A stretch of DNA of 64,000 nt from Roseateles_B sp041913905 (GTDB taxonomy: Bacteria; Pseudomonadota; Gammaproteobacteria; Burkholderiales; Burkholderiaceae_C). Shown one piece after another: positions 62,338 to 64,000 of this stretch. The first letter of the stretch is position 1, and every line of letters begins with the position of its first letter. The position numbers were made by a program, and so were the translations under genes. The stretch covers positions 62,001 to 126,000 of the forward strand of contig JAYSEK010000002.1 in the NCBI GenBank assembly GCA_041913905.1. Direction: 5' to 3'. Under the pieces are notes generated by a model. That model was not told the DNA's origin. It saw only the letters and a program-made list of their open reading frames with translations, and made no database searches.

Positions 62338-63442
62338 TCAGACGCCTTGTTTCAGCGAAGCAGTGATGAAGGCGTCCAGGTCGCCATCCAGCACCTTCTG
62401 GGTATTGGAGACTTCCACGTTGGTGCGCAGATCCTTGATGCGGCTCTGGTCCAGCACGTAGGAGCGGATCTGGTGGCCCCAGCCCACGTCCGTCTTGCTG
62501 TCCTCAAGCTTCTGCTGCTCGGCCATGCGCTTCTTCATTTCATGGTCGTACAGGCGCGAACGCAGGCGGCGCCAGGCCACGTCACGGTTGCTGTGCTGCG
62601 AGCGGCCGTCCTGGCACTGCACCACGATGCCCGTGGGGATGTGGGTCAGGCGCACGGCCGAGTCGGTCTTGTTGATGTGCTGGCCGCCGGCGCCGGAGGC
62701 GCGGAAGGTGTCGGTGCGCACGTCGGCCGGGTTGATGTCGATCTCGATCGAGTCATCGATTTCCGGATAGACGAACAGCGAGGCAAAGGAGGTGTGGCGC
62801 CCACCCGAGGAGTCGAAGGGGCTCTTGCGCACCAGGCGGTGCACGCCGGTCTCGGTGCGCAGCAGGCCGAAGGCGTACTCACCCTCCACCTTGATGGTCG
62901 CGCTCTTGATGCCGGCCACGTCGCCCGGCGTCTCGTCTTCCATCGTGGTCGTGAAGCCCTTGCGCTCGCAGTACTTCAGGTACTGGCGCAGCAGCATGCC
63001 GGCCCAGTCGCAGGCTTCGGTGCCGCCGGCGCCGGCCTGGATGTCGATGAAGCAGTTGCTGGGGTCGGCCGGGTTGTTGAACATCCGGCGGAACTCCAGT
63101 TCCTCGACCTTCTCGGTCAGCTTGGCCGCGTCGGCCTCGATGGCTTCCAGGCCGCCGATGTCGTTGTCGGCCTTGGACATCTCATAGAGCTCGGTGTTGT
63201 CGGCAAGGTTGCTGCTGAGGTAGTTGATGGTCTCGACCACCTGCTCCAGCGAGCGCTTTTCCTTGCCCAGCTCCTGGGCGCGCTTGGGTTCGTTCCAGAC
63301 GTTGGGGTTCTCCAGCGCCGCATTGACTTCGTTCAACCGCAGGGATTTGCGGTCGTAGTCAAAGATACCCCCTTAGCGCGTCGGTACGCGCTGTCAGGTC
63401 GGCGAGGGTCGTGCCGATTTGGTTGATGCGTTCGATGTCCAT
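62338..63442 (-). CDS. prfB: Peptide chain release factor 2, with programmed +1 frameshift
   Basis: RF2 ends translation at UGA and UAA. The gene starts at ATG 63442; 27 codons lead to the slippery CTT (63364–63362) followed by an in-frame TGA (63361–63359). Ribosomes shift +1 and continue as DYDRKSLRLNEV to give about 367 residues. A Shine-Dalgarno-like AGGGGG lies just upstream of CTT, exactly as in E. coli prfB. The SPF tripeptide (KSPFDSSGG) that reads the stop codon and the GGQ loop (GAGGQHINKTDS) are present. High RF2 ends the product early at TGA, so the protein controls its own level. Confidence 0.96.
63358..63373 (-). promoter_or_regulatory. RF2 autoregulatory frameshift site
   Basis: The minus strand reads AGGGGGTATCTTTGAC: internal Shine-Dalgarno, slippery CTT, TGA, then C. 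This is the classic RF2 recoding signal. Confidence 0.96.
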
Positions 63443-63606
63443 GACGGATCCTGATGGTGCCGGCTTGGCCGCCGGGCACAGTCTTTTGAGCAACCGCATA
63501 TTTTAAGCTGTTGCCGCTGCGTTCCTGGCAACCAAAGTGCCGGCATGGGCCCGCCCCGATGCCAGCGAGCCGATGCCTGAGGCACACTGCGCACCGGACG
63601 CCTGCC

Positions 63607-63891
63607 ATGGACCCTCTGCACCAGCCCCCCACGCCTGCCCGCGAACGCCGCCAGCGCCGCTACTGGCGCGCCACGCGCCGACTGACGCTCGGTCTTCTGG
63701 CTGCCTGGACGCTGCTGAGCTTCGGCCTGACCTGGTTTGCCCGCGAACTCAGCTTCAGCTTCTTCGGCTGGCCCTTCAGCTTCTGGCTCGCCTCGCAGGG
63801 TGCGCTGCTGGGCTATCTGCTGATCGTCGGGCTCTACGCCTGGCTGATGGCGCGCCTGGACGAGGAGCACCGCGAGGACGCCGGCGACTGA
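63607..63891 (+). CDS. DUF4212 small subunit of a sodium/solute symporter
   Basis: The product is 94 residues with two membrane helices (LGLLAAWTLLSFGLTWF, FWLASQGALLGYLLIVGLYAWLM) and the family core ARELSFSFFGWPFSFWLASQ. In most genomes DUF4212 is directly followed by a large ActP-like symporter gene, with which it forms a two-subunit transporter. Here 109 bp follow to the window edge with no plus-strand gene start; the symporter may begin outside or be absent. The start at 63607 is the ATG that gives the usual basic N-terminus. Confidence 0.85.
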   Translation: MDPLHQPPTPARERRQRRYWRATRRLTLGLLAAWTLLSFGLTWFARELSFSFFGWPFSFWLASQGALLGYLLIVGLYAWLMARLDEEHREDAGD

Positions 63892-63973
63892 GGGGTGAGT
63901 CGAGCGTCCGAGATCCTTCCCGCCGCCTCCTACCCGTCTTTGCCAAGCCCGCGGATCAGGGTTGCTCCGGCTG

Positions 63974-64000
63974 TCAGTACTGACACTTGGGACAGTTGAC
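63974..64000 (-). CDS. Possible C-terminus of a zinc-finger protein, partial
   Basis: The minus-strand frame entering from the edge reads VNCPKCQY and stops at TGA 63976–63974. A C-terminal CxxC with that spacing recalls zinc-finger ends such as formamidopyrimidine-DNA glycosylase, but eight residues cannot decide. Whether it is a gene at all depends on sequence beyond the window. Confidence 0.25.
   Translation of the reverse strand, partial: VNCPKCQY

Overview
The window is a piece of a high-GC betaproteobacterial chromosome. The best match is the order Burkholderiales, in the Roseateles/Pelomonas/Rubrivivax part of the order. This rests on the gene content: a nudB–endonuclease–clsB trio, a HutF/HutG-type histidine pathway, a TamA/TamB pair, an EpsA-type LuxR regulator of the exosortase world, DUF2783 and DUF4212 proteins, and a MoxR/CoxE-like pair. 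No phage, insertion sequence, CRISPR array or plasmid gene was found. The genus is an inference from gene content, not a measurement.

Layout. 1–573: the 3' part of a CsgG/HfaB-like gene. 708–3776: a tautomerase, then the nudB–EEP phosphatase–clsB operon. 3825–4910: an orphan periplasmic binding protein. 5078–13202: a complete histidine-utilisation locus, with hutH-hutU on the minus strand and hutC-D-I-G-F on the plus strand around a shared promoter/operator. 13286–14842: a chemoreceptor. 14904–17737: a small, lower-GC islet with two membrane-anchored hypothetical genes, each downstream of a copy of a 201-bp direct repeat. 17792–23782: DUF429, arginase, LOG-family, moeB, ctpA and GNAT genes. 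24034–31261: a VWA–tamA–tamB operon. 31381–41587: three cyclic-di-GMP genes (EAL, HD-GYP, GGDEF) interleaved with an S9 peptidase, a MoxR ATPase, a cytochrome c4 and a large lipoprotein. 41818–46629: apaH, corC-like, sapC and a Tat-exported amidase. 46868–47626: a FeeM-like N-acyltransferase. 47785–53665: an IclR regulator divergent from a putative aromatic-catabolic operon (MBL, VOC, FAD monooxygenase, DUF2783, fumarylacetoacetase). 53784–58027: an unknown protein, a secreted GbpA-like chitin monooxygenase divergent from epsA, vanZ and an amino-acid-type binding protein. 58395–63891: fbp, pepN, prfB (with its programmed frameshift) and a DUF4212 protein. There are three tRNA genes: Arg-CCT, Ser-TGA and Thr-CGT.

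How the genes work together. The hut locus turns histidine into glutamate, ammonia and formate by the five-step route, under an autoregulated repressor. Arginase adds a second amino-acid degradation step. VWA, TamA and TamB are translationally coupled. The IclR-linked operon ends in fumarylacetoacetase, so its substrate should be an aromatic acid passing through a homogentisate-like intermediate. The ring-cleaving enzyme is either the VOC protein or encoded elsewhere.

The strongest unexplained signal is a 14-base word, GCAAGACCTGACCC, found eight times exactly and at least three more times with one mismatch. It lies between genes, over stop codons and inside genes in different reading frames. 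The second is the duplicated islet at 14904–17737.
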